Source: JADJOY01 sp016713535 [NCBI: Deltaproteobacteria bacterium]
GTDB lineage: Bacteria; JADJOY01
Reading direction: 5' to 3'
NCBI GenBank assembly: GCA_016713535.1
Contig: JADJOY010000017.1
Coordinates: forward strand, 84,486-148,485
DNA: 64,000 bases
Under the pieces are notes generated by a model that did no database searches, was not told the DNA's origin, and was given only the letters and a program-made list of their open reading frames with translations. This document shows, in pieces, positions 1 through 11,752 of the stretch. Position 1 is the first letter of the stretch. The number at the start of each line of letters is the position of its first letter. The translations under genes and the position numbers were made by a program.

Positions 1-234
1 GGCAAGCAGGCCGTCAGCTCGGGAATGGGCTTCGCCAGCACCTACGCGCTCGGTCACGTCGCGAAGCGCTACTATGCGGGCGGTCGCACGCTCTCGCCCG
101 AGATGCTCAAGGAGACCTTCCAGACGATGCTCGGCGAGGCGAAGAACCTCCAGTCGCGCTACGCGGGCGACATGCAGGAGCAGGCGCGGAGCCTCGACAC
201 CCGCCAGCTCGTCGACCTGGTGCGGCGGGGCTGA
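1..234 (+). CDS. DUF697-like protein, C-terminal fragment
   Basis: The open frame enters from the left window edge and gives 77 residues before its stop. The segment around SSGMGFASTYALGHVAKRYY resembles the C-terminal part of DUF697 (YcjF/GTPase-associated) membrane proteins, where a small-residue helix is followed by a 'GxVAxxYF..G' pattern. The remaining tail is charged and amphipathic. The start, any GTPase domain and the upstream context lie outside the window, so the family call is tentative and the function unknown. Confidence 0.5.
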   Translation, partial: GKQAVSSGMGFASTYALGHVAKRYYAGGRTLSPEMLKETFQTMLGEAKNLQSRYAGDMQEQARSLDTRQLVDLVRRG

Positions 235-312
235 CCCGGGGCGAGCGTGCGCATCCCCGAGCCGCCCGCGCGAGCGGCCGGTGTCGAACCGATTCCGCGG
301 GACGCCGGCGGC

Positions 313-1464
313 TCAGCCGGGCGCGGGCGCCGAGCGGCCCAGGGCGTCGGTCTTGGCCAGGCAGAGATCGTGGTTCGATTCGCTCGGTGGCTTGCACGTG
401 GAGACCACCGCGAAGCCGCCGTCCCGGGTCTGGACGAGATCGGCGCCAGCGTAGCCGAGCGAGCCGCGGTCGAGCGTGGTCTCGACGATGCGGTTTCCGG
501 CGGCATCGGCCACGAGCAGGTGCAGGGCGGAGTCCTTCGTGCCACCGAACGCGAAACCTCCCTCCAGCGTGCTCGCCATCTCCCCGACGTTGAAGTCCGG
601 GTCGCCGTAGCTGCGTCTCCACTCCTCGTCCCCGTGCGCGTCCGTGCGCAGTAGCACCGCGCCGAGATTGCCGGGCGCCGCGGCCGCCCCGATCGCGAAG
701 CCTCCGTCGTCCGTCGCCACCACCGACGCTGCGGCGTACGTGGACGGGAACCGCCGCTCCCACTGCAGGGCACCCGACCCGTCGACCTTCACGAGCCATG
801 CTTGCGTGGAGCCGCCTCCGTCGGCCTGGCTTCCCACGAACACATAGCCGCCGTCCTGAGTCGCCACCACGTCGGCTAACCCGGGCTGATCTGGCCCACC
901 GTAGTACTGGCGCCACTCCTCGCCGTACGACGCGTCCAGCTTGATCAGCAGCGCCCAGTGATCGAAGCCTTCGGGGGTCCCGGCGAGCAAGTTTCCAGCG
1001 AGGATCACGCCGTGGTCCGGCGTCGCTGCGAGGGCAACGACCTGCTCGAGGGCGGGCCCGGGATAGGTAAGGGATTCGACCTCGGCTCCGTCCTGTCCCA
1101 CAGCGACGAGCCACGCGTCGCCTGCGTTCCCGGCCTCGACGCCGGCGACGAGCGCCCCTCCGTCGGACCGCAAGAGTGCGCTCTCGAACCCGTCGCTGCC
1201 GCCCGCGCCGAAGCTGCGTGACCAGCGCTCGAAACCCGCCCCGTCGGTTCGAAGCAGCAGCCCGTCGCCAGCGCCGACCCGACCACCGAACATCAGATCA
1301 CCGTCGGGTGCCTCACGCACGAAGCGCGCGAGGTCGTTGCCGGCGCCGCCGTAGCGTTCGTGGAAGGTGGGTTGACATCCCCCCGCCGCGAGGACGAGTC
1401 CGACGAGCGCCACCACGCTCTTCGTCCGCGGATACGATCGACCGCTCGCTCGGGTCACTCGCAT
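313..1464 (-). CDS. secreted lipoprotein with beta-propeller-like repeats
   Basis: This 383-residue protein has a Sec signal ending in a lipobox (LVLAAGGC, Cys about residue 30), so it should be lipid-anchored. The mature part is built of repeats of about 45 residues with a 'DGG(F/Y)..(A/V)G' turn and a following 'W....YGG' strand (for example DGGYVFVGS, DGGFAIGAA, EGGFAFGGT). Deltaproteobacterial propeller-like extracellular proteins have this pattern. I chose the ATG at 1464 over the longer open frame because the lipobox then sits at the normal distance and an AGGAG/AAGG stretch lies just upstream. It follows argG on the same strand, with 118 bp between. The ligand is unknown. Confidence 0.65.
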   Translation of the reverse strand: MRVTRASGRSYPRTKSVVALVGLVLAAGGCQPTFHERYGGAGNDLARFVREAPDGDLMFGGRVGAGDGLLLRTDGAGFERWSRSFGAGGSDGFESALLRSDGGALVAGVEAGNAGDAWLVAVGQDGAEVESLTYPGPALEQVVALAATPDHGVILAGNLLAGTPEGFDHWALLIKLDASYGEEWRQYYGGPDQPGLADVVATQDGGYVFVGSQADGGGSTQAWLVKVDGSGALQWERRFPSTYAAASVVATDDGGFAIGAAAAPGNLGAVLLRTDAHGDEEWRRSYGDPDFNVGEMASTLEGGFAFGGTKDSALHLLVADAAGNRIVETTLDRGSLGYAGADLVQTRDGGFAVVSTCKPPSESNHDLCLAKTDALGRSAPAPG

Positions 1465-1582
1465 CACGGCCTTCTCCTCACGGGCCACTATCCGCCGCGC
1501 AGACCCCGATCCGCCACCCGGGGGTCTCCGCCGCGCCATCGGCGCCCACCGCGGGACGGGTGGGCCCGGAGCCGCTCGGGAA

Positions 1583-2800
<1,218 letters not shown>

Positions 2801-2876
2801 GGATTCACTCCTTGCATGGGACGGCGAGGTCGATCGCGCGGCTGCGTCGGGGCGAGCCTCGGGGTCCCGAGAAATC

Positions 2877-2948
2877 GGGCGGGGATGAACCCCGCCCCTA
2901 CGTGCAACGACGGCGGCCCGGGGTAGGGGCGGGGCCCGTCCCCGCCCG
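2877..2948. repeat. pair of GTAG-foot palindromes (REP-like), inverted
   Basis: Two copies of one element lie between argF and argG. The minus-strand copy (2877-2901) reads GTAG then a stem GGGCGGGG/CCCCGCCC around a 5-nt loop. The plus-strand copy (2923-2948) has the same foot and stem with another loop. The two GTAG feet face each other 21 bp apart. Matching copies occur elsewhere only between genes. Confidence 0.8.
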
Positions 2949-2985
2949 CAGCGTTCGGTCCGGCGACGTCGCGGATTCGATCATC

Positions 2986-3927
2986 TCAACGGCTCGCCAG
3001 CTTCTTCTTCCACTCGGGTTCCGCCATCAGGAACTCGAGCAGCGCCTTCTGTGCGTGCAGGCGGTTCTCGGCCTGGTCGAAGATCACCGAGTGCGGTCCC
3101 TCCATCACGTCCTCGGTGATCTCCTCGCCGCGGTGCGCCGGCAGGCAGTGGAGCACGAGCGCCTCCGGATCCGCCAGCGCCACGAGCCTGGCGTCGAGCT
3201 GGTAGGGCGCGAGCGCCTCGAGCCGGTCGTCGCGCTCGGCCTCCTGCCCCATGCTCACCCACACGTCGGTGCTGATGGCGTGAGCGCCGTTCACCGCCTC
3301 GAGCGGATCGCGGGTCACCACCACCCGGCTGCGCTGCTCGCGGTCGAGCTTGCTCAGCACCTCGTCGGAGGGCGCGTACGCCGGCGGCGTGGCGATGCGG
3401 AAGCGGAAGCCCAGCCTGGCACTCGCCAGGATCCACGAGTGGGCGACGTTGTTGCCGTCACCGACGTACGCGGCTTCGAGCCCGTCGAGGGTGCCGCGCT
3501 TCTCCAGGATGGTGAGCAGGTCGGCGAGGATCTGGCACGGGTGGAGGAGGTCGGAGAGCGCGTTGATGACCGGGATCGTCGACCACTCCGCGTACTCCTC
3601 GAGGATCGACTGCGATCCCGTGCGCAGCACGATCGCGTCGACGTAGCGCGACAGCACCCGCGCCGTGTCCTTGACCGGCTCACCGCGGCCGATCTGGGTG
3701 ACGCCGGGTGTGAGGAAGATGGTGTGCGCGCCGAGGTCGTATGCGCCAACCTCGAAGGACACGCGGGTGCGCGTCGAGGACTTCTCGAAGAGCAGGCCGA
3801 TCGCTTTCCCCTCGAGGATGCGGCTCCGGTAGATGCCGGGCCCCTTCTTCATCTCGCGGGCGCGGTCGAGGACCGCGAGGATCTCCTCGCGGGTCAGGTC
3901 GAGCAGGCTGAGCAGGTGTCTCGGCAT
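2986..3927 (-). CDS. argF: ornithine carbamoyltransferase
   Basis: This 313-residue enzyme transfers the carbamoyl group from carbamoyl phosphate to ornithine to make citrulline. The carbamoyl-phosphate motif SSTRTRVSFE (about residues 46-55), HPCQILADL (about 127-135) and the ornithine-side HCLPAHRGEEI are all present, and the length is typical. The ATG lies 5 nt after the argD stop, so the two genes are probably co-translated. No good Shine-Dalgarno is visible. The frame stays open upstream through argD, but that part is only the off-frame reading of argD. Confidence 0.96.
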   Translation of the reverse strand: MPRHLLSLLDLTREEILAVLDRAREMKKGPGIYRSRILEGKAIGLLFEKSSTRTRVSFEVGAYDLGAHTIFLTPGVTQIGRGEPVKDTARVLSRYVDAIVLRTGSQSILEEYAEWSTIPVINALSDLLHPCQILADLLTILEKRGTLDGLEAAYVGDGNNVAHSWILASARLGFRFRIATPPAYAPSDEVLSKLDREQRSRVVVTRDPLEAVNGAHAISTDVWVSMGQEAERDDRLEALAPYQLDARLVALADPEALVLHCLPAHRGEEITEDVMEGPHSVIFDQAENRLHAQKALLEFLMAEPEWKKKLASR

Positions 3928-3932
3928 GGCGG

Positions 3933-5167
<1,235 letters not shown>

Positions 5168-5171
<4 letters not shown>

Positions 5172-6025
5172 GGCGTGATGAGGGTCCCGATCCCGCGGTC
5201 GGTGAAGATCTCGAGCAGCACGGCGTGGGGTACGCGGCCGTCGATCACGTGGGCCTGGTGGACGCCGTCGGCGAGCGCCGCGAGGAGCTTGGGGATCATG
5301 CCGCCCTTCGCGGTGCCCTGGCTGATGAGCGCGCGTGCCTCGGACGCGGTGAGGTTCGTGATGCGCTTGCCCTCCGCGTCCTTGACGCCCTCGACGTCGG
5401 TGATGAGCACGAGCTTCTCGGCCTTGAGCGCCACCGCCAGCGCGCTGGCGAAAGTGTCCGCATTCAGGTTCAGCGTCTCGCCGTTCTCGCCGGCCGCCAC
5501 CGGAGCGATCACCGGGATGAAGCCGGCCGCGTCGAGGTGATCGATCACGCTCGGGTCGACCGCCACCACCTCGCCGACCTGGCCCATGTCGCGCGGACCC
5601 GTCGAAGTCTGCTTGGGCGGCGCTCGACGCGCTCGCACCAGCCCGCCGTCCTTGCCCGATAGGCCGACCCCGCGGCCCCCCACGGACTGGATCTTCTGGA
5701 CGATGGTCCGGTTCACGTGACCGACCAGGACCATCTCCACGACCTCGACCGCCTCGGCGCTGGTGACACGGATCCCGTCCACGAACTCGGACGGGATGGC
5801 GAGCTTCTCGAGCCAGTCGTTGATCTGGGGCCCACCGCCGTGCACCACCACCGGCCGGATGCCGACGAGCTGCAGCAGCACCAGATCTTGGACGAATGCG
5901 TCCTTGAGCTCGGCATGGACCATCGCCGCGCCGCCGTACTTGATCACGACGGTCTTGCCCGCGAAGCGCTGGATGTAAGGCAGCGCCTCGATGAGGACCT
6001 GCGCGCGTTCGATCAGTCGTTCCAT
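5168..6025 (-). CDS. argB: acetylglutamate kinase
   Basis: This 285-residue amino-acid kinase phosphorylates N-acetylglutamate, the second and usually feedback-controlled step of arginine synthesis. It shows the N-terminal VIKYGGAAM loop, the VVHGGGPQIN glycine-rich motif, NLNADTFASALA and AKGGMIPKL, in family order. It is first of the arg genes and follows hslU by 129 bp. That gap holds a palindromic repeat pair, so a separate promoter cannot be excluded. A 4-nt GTGA overlap links it to argD. Whether arginine inhibits it cannot be told from the sequence. Confidence 0.96.
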
Positions 6026-6058
6026 CTCGCTGGTCTCACGGGAGGGCGGTGCGGCCTC

Positions 6059-6114
6059 GTCGAGCGGGGGCTCGTCCCCGCAGGGGGCCCGGCGGGGGAC
6101 TAGCCCCGCGCTAC
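6059..6114. repeat. inverted REP-like pair (REPIN-like)
   Basis: Between argB and hslU, a plus copy with a GTCG foot (6059-6081, stem GCGGGG/CCCCGC) is followed after about 10 bp by a minus copy whose GTAG foot is at 6111-6114. The feet are at the outer ends, as in REPIN doublets, so the whole unit can fold into one long hairpin. The same arrangement occurs at 39037-39095. Confidence 0.75.
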
Positions 6115-6154
6115 GGCGCGGCCGAACGGGCCGTCGTGTTCCTCGATTCGTGGC

Positions 6155-7489
6155 TCACAGGATGTACCGGCTCAGGTCCGTGTCCTCGACGACGTCCTTC
6201 AGCCGGTCGCGGACCATCGCGGCGTCGACCTTCACGGTCTCGCCCTTGCGTTCCGGCGCGTCGAACGACACCTCCTCGAGAAGCCGCTCGATCACGGTGT
6301 GAAGGCGCCGCGCGCCGATGTTCTCGGTTTCCTCGTTGACCCGGGCCGCGGTCTCGGCGATCGCGCGGATGCCGTCTTCGGTGAAGTCGACCGTCAGCCC
6401 CTCGGTGCCGAGCAGCGCCGCGGCGTGGCGGATCGGCGAGCCCCCGGACTCGCTCAGGATCTGAACGAACTCGTCGACGCCGAGGTCGTCGAGCTCTACC
6501 CGGATCGGCAAGCGGCCCTGGAGCTCCGGGATCAGGTCGGACGGCTTCGAGATGTGGAAGGCGCCCGCGGCGATGAAGAGCACGTGATCGGTGCGCACCA
6601 GCCCGTAGCGGGTGTTGACGGTCGAGCCCCCGAGGAGCGGCAGCAGGTCGCGTTGCACGCCCTCGCGCGACACGTCCGGCCCGGCCTGGCCCTCGCCGCT
6701 GCCGGCGACCTTGTCGAGCTCGTCGAGGAACACGATCCCGGACTCCTCGACCCGCTGCACCGCGGTGCGCTTCACTGCCTCGGCGTCGACGAGGCGCCCC
6801 GACTCCTCCTCGAGGAGCTGTTCGCGCGCCTCGGCCACGGTGGCGAGCCGGCGCTCGGTTCGCTTCGGGAACAGGTTCCCGAGCATGTTCTGCATCTGCA
6901 GGTCCATCTCCTCCATGCCCTGGGGAGTCATGACCTCGACCTTGGGAAACGTCCGCACCGGCGTCTCGATCTCGATGGTGCGTTCGTCGAGGGCGCCGTC
7001 CTTGAGGAGCCGGCGCAGCCGGTCGCGAGAGGTCTCGCGCTCGCCCGGCTCGGCTGGACGCGACGGGCCGGGCAGCAAGAGGTCGAGGATCCGCTCCTCC
7101 ACGCGCTCGGCGGCCTTGCCGCGCACCTTCTCCTCCTCTTCGGCGCGAACCTGGTTCACGGCCTGGTGGACGAGGTCGCGGATCATCGACTCGACGTCGC
7201 GGCCCACGTAGCCCACCTCGGTGAACTTGGTGGCCTCGACCTTGATGAACGGCGCCTTCACGAGCCGGGCGATGCGTCGCGCGATCTCGGTCTTGCCGAC
7301 TCCCGTGGGCCCGATCATGAGGATGTTCTTGGGCAGGATCTCGCGGCCGAGCTCGACCGGAAGCTGCGCGCGGCGCCAGCGGTCCCGAAGCGCGACCGCG
7401 ACCGCGCGCTTCGCCGCCGCCTGCCCGACGATGTACTTGTCGAGCTCGGCGACCACGCGCCTCGGAGTCAGCTCCTGTTCCAGGTCCAT
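6155..7489 (-). CDS. hslU: ATP-dependent protease ATPase subunit HslU
   Basis: HslU (444 residues) is the AAA+ unfoldase that feeds substrates to the HslV peptidase in the cytoplasm. Walker A is [13 protein letters not shown] (about residues 57-69). [15 protein letters not shown] is the family pore/VGRDVES motif. Walker B is [11 protein letters not shown]. The C-terminal tail DLSRYIL is the segment that inserts into HslV in characterised homologues. The inserted I domain lies between about residues 110 and 230. It follows hslV by 43 bp in the common order xerC-hslV-hslU. Confidence 0.97.
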   Translation of the reverse strand: MDLEQELTPRRVVAELDKYIVGQAAAKRAVAVALRDRWRRAQLPVELGREILPKNILMIGPTGVGKTEIARRIARLVKAPFIKVEATKFTEVGYVGRDVESMIRDLVHQAVNQVRAEEEEKVRGKAAERVEERILDLLLPGPSRPAEPGERETSRDRLRRLLKDGALDERTIEIETPVRTFPKVEVMTPQGMEEMDLQMQNMLGNLFPKRTERRLATVAEAREQLLEEESGRLVDAEAVKRTAVQRVEESGIVFLDELDKVAGSGEGQAGPDVSREGVQRDLLPLLGGSTVNTRYGLVRTDHVLFIAAGAFHISKPSDLIPELQGRLPIRVELDDLGVDEFVQILSESGGSPIRHAAALLGTEGLTVDFTEDGIRAIAETAARVNEETENIGARRLHTVIERLLEEVSFDAPERKGETVKVDAAMVRDRLKDVVEDTDLSRYIL

Positions 7490-7532
7490 CGGGTCACCAG
7501 TCGCGTGCAGGCGGGCTCGAGCCGGCCCGCTC

Positions 7533-8084
7533 TCAGATCTCTTCGACGACGATTTCGTCGTTCGTGTAGAGGCAGATCTCGGCGGCGATGCGGATCGACT
7601 CGAACGCGATCTTGGCCGGCTCGAGCTCGGTGTGGGCGAGCATCGCGCGCGCGGCCGCGAGGGCGTAGGGCGCCCCGGAGCCCACCGCGATCACGCCGTC
7701 TTCGGGTTCGATCACGTCACCGTTCCCCGAGATCAGCAGGCAGTGGTCGGGATCGGCGACGATGATCATCGCCTCGAGGCGGCGCAGGATCCGGTCGGTC
7801 CGCCAGTCCTTGGCGAGCTCGGCGGCGGCCCGGAGCAGGCTTCCGTTCGACGTCTCGAGCTTCTCCTCGAACTTGTCGAGGAGCGCGCCGGCGTCCGCCG
7901 CGGCCCCCGCGAAGCCCGCGACCACGCGGTCGCCGTAGAGGCGCCGCACCTTGCGCGCGCTGTGCTTGAGGATCGTGTCGCCGAAGGTGACCTGGCCGTC
8001 GCCGGCCATGGCGGCCTTCTCGCCGCGGCGGACCGCCACGATCGTGGTGCTGCGCCAGCGGGGCTCGTCGCGTCGGCTTCGCAT
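7533..8084 (-). CDS. hslV: ATP-dependent protease peptidase subunit HslV
   Basis: HslV (183 residues from the ATG; a GTG lies directly before it) forms the proteolytic double ring of HslUV. The catalytic N-terminal threonine of the mature enzyme is in [11 protein letters not shown], followed by the conserved AGDGQVTFG. It is preceded by about 12 residues ([12 protein letters not shown]). Those residues must be cleaved to expose the threonine; in many proteobacteria only the initiator Met is removed. AGGGA lies 6 nt before the ATG. The gene is upstream of hslU and downstream of xerC on the same strand. Confidence 0.95.
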   Translation of the reverse strand: MRSRRDEPRWRSTTIVAVRRGEKAAMAGDGQVTFGDTILKHSARKVRRLYGDRVVAGFAGAAADAGALLDKFEEKLETSNGSLLRAAAELAKDWRTDRILRRLEAMIIVADPDHCLLISGNGDVIEPEDGVIAVGSGAPYALAAARAMLAHTELEPAKIAFESIRIAAEICLYTNDEIVVEEI

Positions 8085-8338
8085 CACTGTCCCTGGAAAA
8101 CGCGAGCAGGCCCGGCCGATGCACCGGACGCGATCCCGTCTCGACTCGTGGGAAAGCCGCTAGGAGTAGCACACACCCCCCCACCCCCCAAGGAACCGCT
8201 CGACCCGTCGTTGGCTGGAAGGGGACCGACGCCGGAACTCGCGGGGGCGGCCGGAGCCCCGCGTCTCGGAACGCGCGGTGCCGAACGTCGACCGAGCCAT
8301 CGCCCCGGTGAGGCGTGCGAACCGAACGACCGCGCCCG
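8085..8338. other. intergenic region xerC-hslV
   Basis: These 254 bp hold no convincing gene. They include a C7-A-C6 tract at 8176-8189 and GC-rich inverted repeats of no recognised family. No clear promoter was found for hslV, although xerC and hslV are usually closer together. Confidence 0.5.
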
Positions 8339-9301
8339 TCACCCCTTGCGGCGCGCGCGCGGATGCGCGGCGTCGTAGTCGCGCGCGAGCGTACCGAGCC
8401 CGACGTGGGTGTAGCGCTGGGTGGTCGAGATACTGGCGTGGCCGAGCAGCTCCTGGATCGAGCGCAAGTCGGCGCCACCCTCGAGGAGGTGTGTCGCGAA
8501 GGTGTGGCGGAGGAGGTGCGGGTGGACGTTCTTCTCGAGGCCGGCGTCGTCCCGCGCCGTATCGAGCGCGCGCGCCATGCTGCGCGTGGTGAGGCGGCCA
8601 CCGCGGGCATTCAGGAACAGCGCGAGTCGATCCTCGCGCCGGTTCGGGGCGTCGCCATCCGCGCGCTTCGCGAGCTCGGCGAGGAGCGCGGCTCGCGCTT
8701 CGAGGTACGGCCGCAACGCCTCGGCTGCGGCCCCACTGAGCGGCACGATCCGCTCCTTGCGGCCCTTGCCCCGCACGCGGATCAGCGAGAGGTCGGGCTC
8801 GATGTCGCCGAGGTCGATCCCCGCTGCCTCCGCCACCCGCACCCCCGAGCCATAGAGCAGCTCGAGCAGCAGGTGGGCGCGGCGCGCTGCGAAGCCGCCC
8901 TGGTCGGTGGCCGCGATCAACGCCTCGGCCTCCTCGAACAGGAGGTGGCGCGGCGTCGCCTTGGGCAGGCGCGGTGATTCCAGCACCTCGCTCGGGTCGC
9001 CCTCGATCCCACCTTCGCGCCTCACGAAGCGAAAGAAGGTGCGGAACGCGGAGAGCTTGCGCGCCGTGGTGGTGCGCTTGCGGCCCACGAGCCGCTTGGC
9101 CAGATGGGCGCGCAGGTCGGCGCGGGTGATCGAGGCCACCGCGATGGGGGCGGTCGCTCCACCGCGGCGCTCGGCGAGGTCTTCGGCGAGCGCTTCGAGC
9201 TCGGCGCGATAGCCACGCAGCGTGTGCGGCGAAGCGTTGCGCTCGACGCGGAGATACTCGGCGAAGCGCTCGATCCAATCACGCAGGTCCGAGGTCGTCA
9301 C
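8339..9301 (-). CDS. xerC: tyrosine recombinase XerC
   Basis: This 320-residue tyrosine recombinase resolves chromosome dimers at dif, normally with XerD. The N-terminal SAM-like DNA-binding domain covers about residues 5-95. The catalytic domain has the first Arg in GSGVRVAEA, Lys in RGKGRKERIV, HLLRHTFATHL (His-x-x-Arg), GHASISTTQRYTH (second His) and the nucleophile Tyr in RYTH. Length and position upstream of hslVU fit XerC rather than a phage integrase. XerD would have to be elsewhere. Confidence 0.92.
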   Translation of the reverse strand: MTTSDLRDWIERFAEYLRVERNASPHTLRGYRAELEALAEDLAERRGGATAPIAVASITRADLRAHLAKRLVGRKRTTTARKLSAFRTFFRFVRREGGIEGDPSEVLESPRLPKATPRHLLFEEAEALIAATDQGGFAARRAHLLLELLYGSGVRVAEAAGIDLGDIEPDLSLIRVRGKGRKERIVPLSGAAAEALRPYLEARAALLAELAKRADGDAPNRREDRLALFLNARGGRLTTRSMARALDTARDDAGLEKNVHPHLLRHTFATHLLEGGADLRSIQELLGHASISTTQRYTHVGLGTLARDYDAAHPRARRKG

Positions 9302-9602
9302 GGCGCGACTCTACCCCGTTCGCCGCTCTCTCCGTGAGGCCGGGCGTGCGCGCCCAGCCTCGTAACGGCCGAGGCGCGGTGCGTCACGGGGTCGCAACGA
9401 GCGTTGCCCCACCAACGGCTTCTGGCATGGTGATTTCGCCTCTCGATGACGGTGTCTGCGGGCTCTCCGGCGCCTGAGCGGCTCGCGGCACACGGCGTGC
9501 AAACCATCGAGTTTTCAGCGGTGTGGCGCGGTCTTGGGTGGACCGCACGCCGGGATCGCACCGTCCGGTGACGTCGATGGGCGAGGTTGGTGACGGTAAG
9601 TT
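9302..9602. other. intergenic region between xerC and the acyl-CoA dehydrogenase
   Basis: This stretch separates the divergent xerC and acyl-CoA dehydrogenase genes. It is less GC-biased than the genes. I see no coding frame with family features, no tRNA and no REP-like palindrome. It ends at the promoter at 9603. An ACGGT/ACCGT inverted repeat (9593-9597 and 9610-9614) flanks the -35 and could be a weak operator. Confidence 0.4.
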
Positions 9603-9631
9603 TTGACGCACCGTGTTGAGCGTGGTTCAAT
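9603..9631 (+). promoter_or_regulatory. sigma70-type promoter of the acyl-CoA dehydrogenase
   Basis: TTGACG (9603-9608, 5/6 match to -35) is spaced by 17 bp from TTCAAT (9626-9631, 4/6 match to -10). Transcription would start near 9638 and leave a leader of about 78 nt before the ATG at 9716. Confidence 0.5.
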
Positions 9632-9715
9632 GAGGGTTCCGTCCAAAGGCGGGACTCCGTTCTTTCAGGTGCCGACCATTCCGGCGGCAACTCGATGACG
9701 GAAAGGGGCAAGGGA

Positions 9716-11637
9716 ATGAGCACGATCCAGCACAGCACCGAGGCCGAATCCAGGCAGCTCGCCGAAGACTCGCGCGAGCAGGACTGGTCCGGGCGAGCCT
9801 TCATCCGCGAGATGTTCCTCGGGAACTTCGAGCTGGATGTCATCCACCCGTTCCCGCTCGAGAAGCCGTGGACGCCCGAGTTCCTGAAGTTCTACGAGGG
9901 GATGAAGGACATCCTCACCAACGTCGTCGACTCGGTCGAGATCGACGCCACCGGTGAGTATCCCCCCCACGTCGTCGACGCGCTGCGCAAGATCGGCGCG
10001 TTCGGCATGAAGGTGCCCAGAGGTACGGCGGTCTCGGCCTGCACCAGGTCGAGTACAACCGCATCATGGAGATGGTGGGCTCGATGGACGGCAACATCTG
10101 CGCGTTGCTCTCCGCACACCAGTCGATCGGCGTTCCCCAGCCGCTCAAGCTGTTCGGCAGCCCCGAGCTCAAGAAGAAGTACCTTCCGCGCTGCGCCGCG
10201 GGCGCGATCTCGGCGTTCGCCCTGACCGAGCCGCACGCCGGCTCGGACCCGGCTAGCCTCTCGACCACTGCCGAGCCCAGCGAAGACGGCAAGCACTTCA
10301 TTCTGAACGGCGAGAAGCTGTGGTGCACGAACGGTACGCTCGCCGAGCTGCTCGTGGTCATGGCGCGCAATCCCAAGACCAAGAAGATCAGCGCGTTCAT
10401 CGTCGAAACCGCCTGGGAAGGCGTCACGATTCAGCACCGCTGCCGATTCATGGGTCTCAAGGCTCTCGCCAACGCGGTCATCACCTTCAACAACGTGAAG
10501 GTGCCGCGCGACAACATCATCGGTGACGAGGGCAAGGGCCTGAAGATCGCCCTCGTGACGCTCAACACGGGTCGGCTCACGCTGCCGGCGGCGAGCGCGG
10601 GCGGCGCCAAGCGTTCGCTCGAGATCCTCCGTCACTGGTGCAACGAGCGCAACCAGTGGGGCGTTCCGGTCGGTAAGCACGAGGCGATCGGCCACCAGCT
10701 CGCCGACATGGCGGCGACCACCTGGGCCATGGACTCGGTGAGCGACCTGTGCAGCCAGATGGCGGACCGCGGCGGCTACGACATCCGCCTCGAGGCCGCG
10801 GCGGCCAAGGAATGGAACACCGTGCGCGGCTGGGAGCTGATCGACCGCACCCTGCAGATCCGCGGCGGGCGTGGCTACGAGACCGAGAAGTCGCTCAAGG
10901 AGCGCGGTGAGTTTCCGGCGCCCGTCGAGCGCGTGATGCGCGACTGCCGCATCAACCTGATCTTCGAGGGATCCTCCGAGATCATGCACCTTTTCATGGC
11001 CCGCGAGGCGGTGGACAAGCACCTCCAGGTCGCCGGCGCCATGATCAACCCCAAGTCGACGATCGCCGACAAGATGAAGGCGATGCCCGGCATCCTCGGC
11101 TACTACTCGAAGTGGTATCCGCCGCTCTGGCTCAAGGGCTTGACCGCGCCGTTCGCGTTCGCGGACTGGGGCCGCCTCGCGCCGCAGCTTCGCTTCATCG
11201 AGCGCAGCTGCCGCCGGCTCGCTCGCAACACCTTCCACGGCATGGCGATCTACCAGGCGAAGATGGAGCGCAAGCAGGCGTTCTTGTTCCGCGCCGTGGA
11301 CATCGTGATGGAGCTCTTCGCGATGGCGGCCACGGTGTCGCGCACCCGCGCGTTGCTCGATGCCAAGGACGCCGATGCCCAGAAGGCGGTCGAGCTCACC
11401 GAGCTCTTCTGTGCCAACTCGCGGATGAAGATCGAGCGCCTCTTCGAGGACCTCTGGACCAACAACGACGCGATCAAGAACAAGGTCGCGGGTCAGGTCC
11501 TCAAGTACGAGCACAAGTGGATGGAAGAGGGCATCATCGACATCGGCGTGACGAACGATGCGATCCGTCCCAAGGCGATCATGGACCTTCGCAAGAAGGA
11601 AGCGGCCGAGGAGCCGCGTCTCGCCGCCGCATCCTGA
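9716..11637 (+). CDS. acyl-CoA dehydrogenase, very-long-chain type (frameshifted)
   Basis: This FAD enzyme of about 640 residues should catalyse the first step of fatty acyl-CoA beta-oxidation. Family features are ALTEPHAGSDPAS, the flavin-loop motif LWCTNG, GGRGYETEKS, and the catalytic-base region NLIFEGSSEIMHLFMA. The last resembles the VLCAD pattern IFEGTND.LRLF. A C-terminal helical extension of about 180 residues also fits VLCAD-like enzymes. Around 10018-10021 the reading frame changes: KVP is followed by YGGLGLHQVEYN one frame lower, so one base is missing. I chose the ATG at 9716, with AAAGGGG 7 nt upstream, over 9695, which has no Shine-Dalgarno. It is probably a single-gene transcript ending at the terminator at 11687. 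Confidence 0.88.
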
Positions 11638-11686
11638 CGTGACGGACTCGCTGGCTGCTCGCCGCGGCCAGTGAATGCAGATCAAG

Positions 11687-11713
11687 ACGGCCACCCTGAC
11701 GGGTGGCCGTTTT
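11687..11713 (+). terminator. Rho-independent terminator
   Basis: A perfect 10-bp stem (ACGGCCACCC at 11687-11696, GGGTGGCCGT at 11701-11710) with a TGAC loop is followed by TTTT. It lies 50 bp after the acyl-CoA dehydrogenase stop and before the next gene, and argues against the earlier possible start at 11675. Confidence 0.85.
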
Positions 11714-11752
11714 CATTGGCGCCGAGGTGGGCCGCCGCGCCCGGGATCGACG

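Noticed and set aside
8171-8189. C7-A-C6 tract as a phase-variation switch for hslV
   Set aside because: It is about 90 bp upstream of hslV with no promoter spacing around it, and housekeeping proteases are not usual phase-variable genes.
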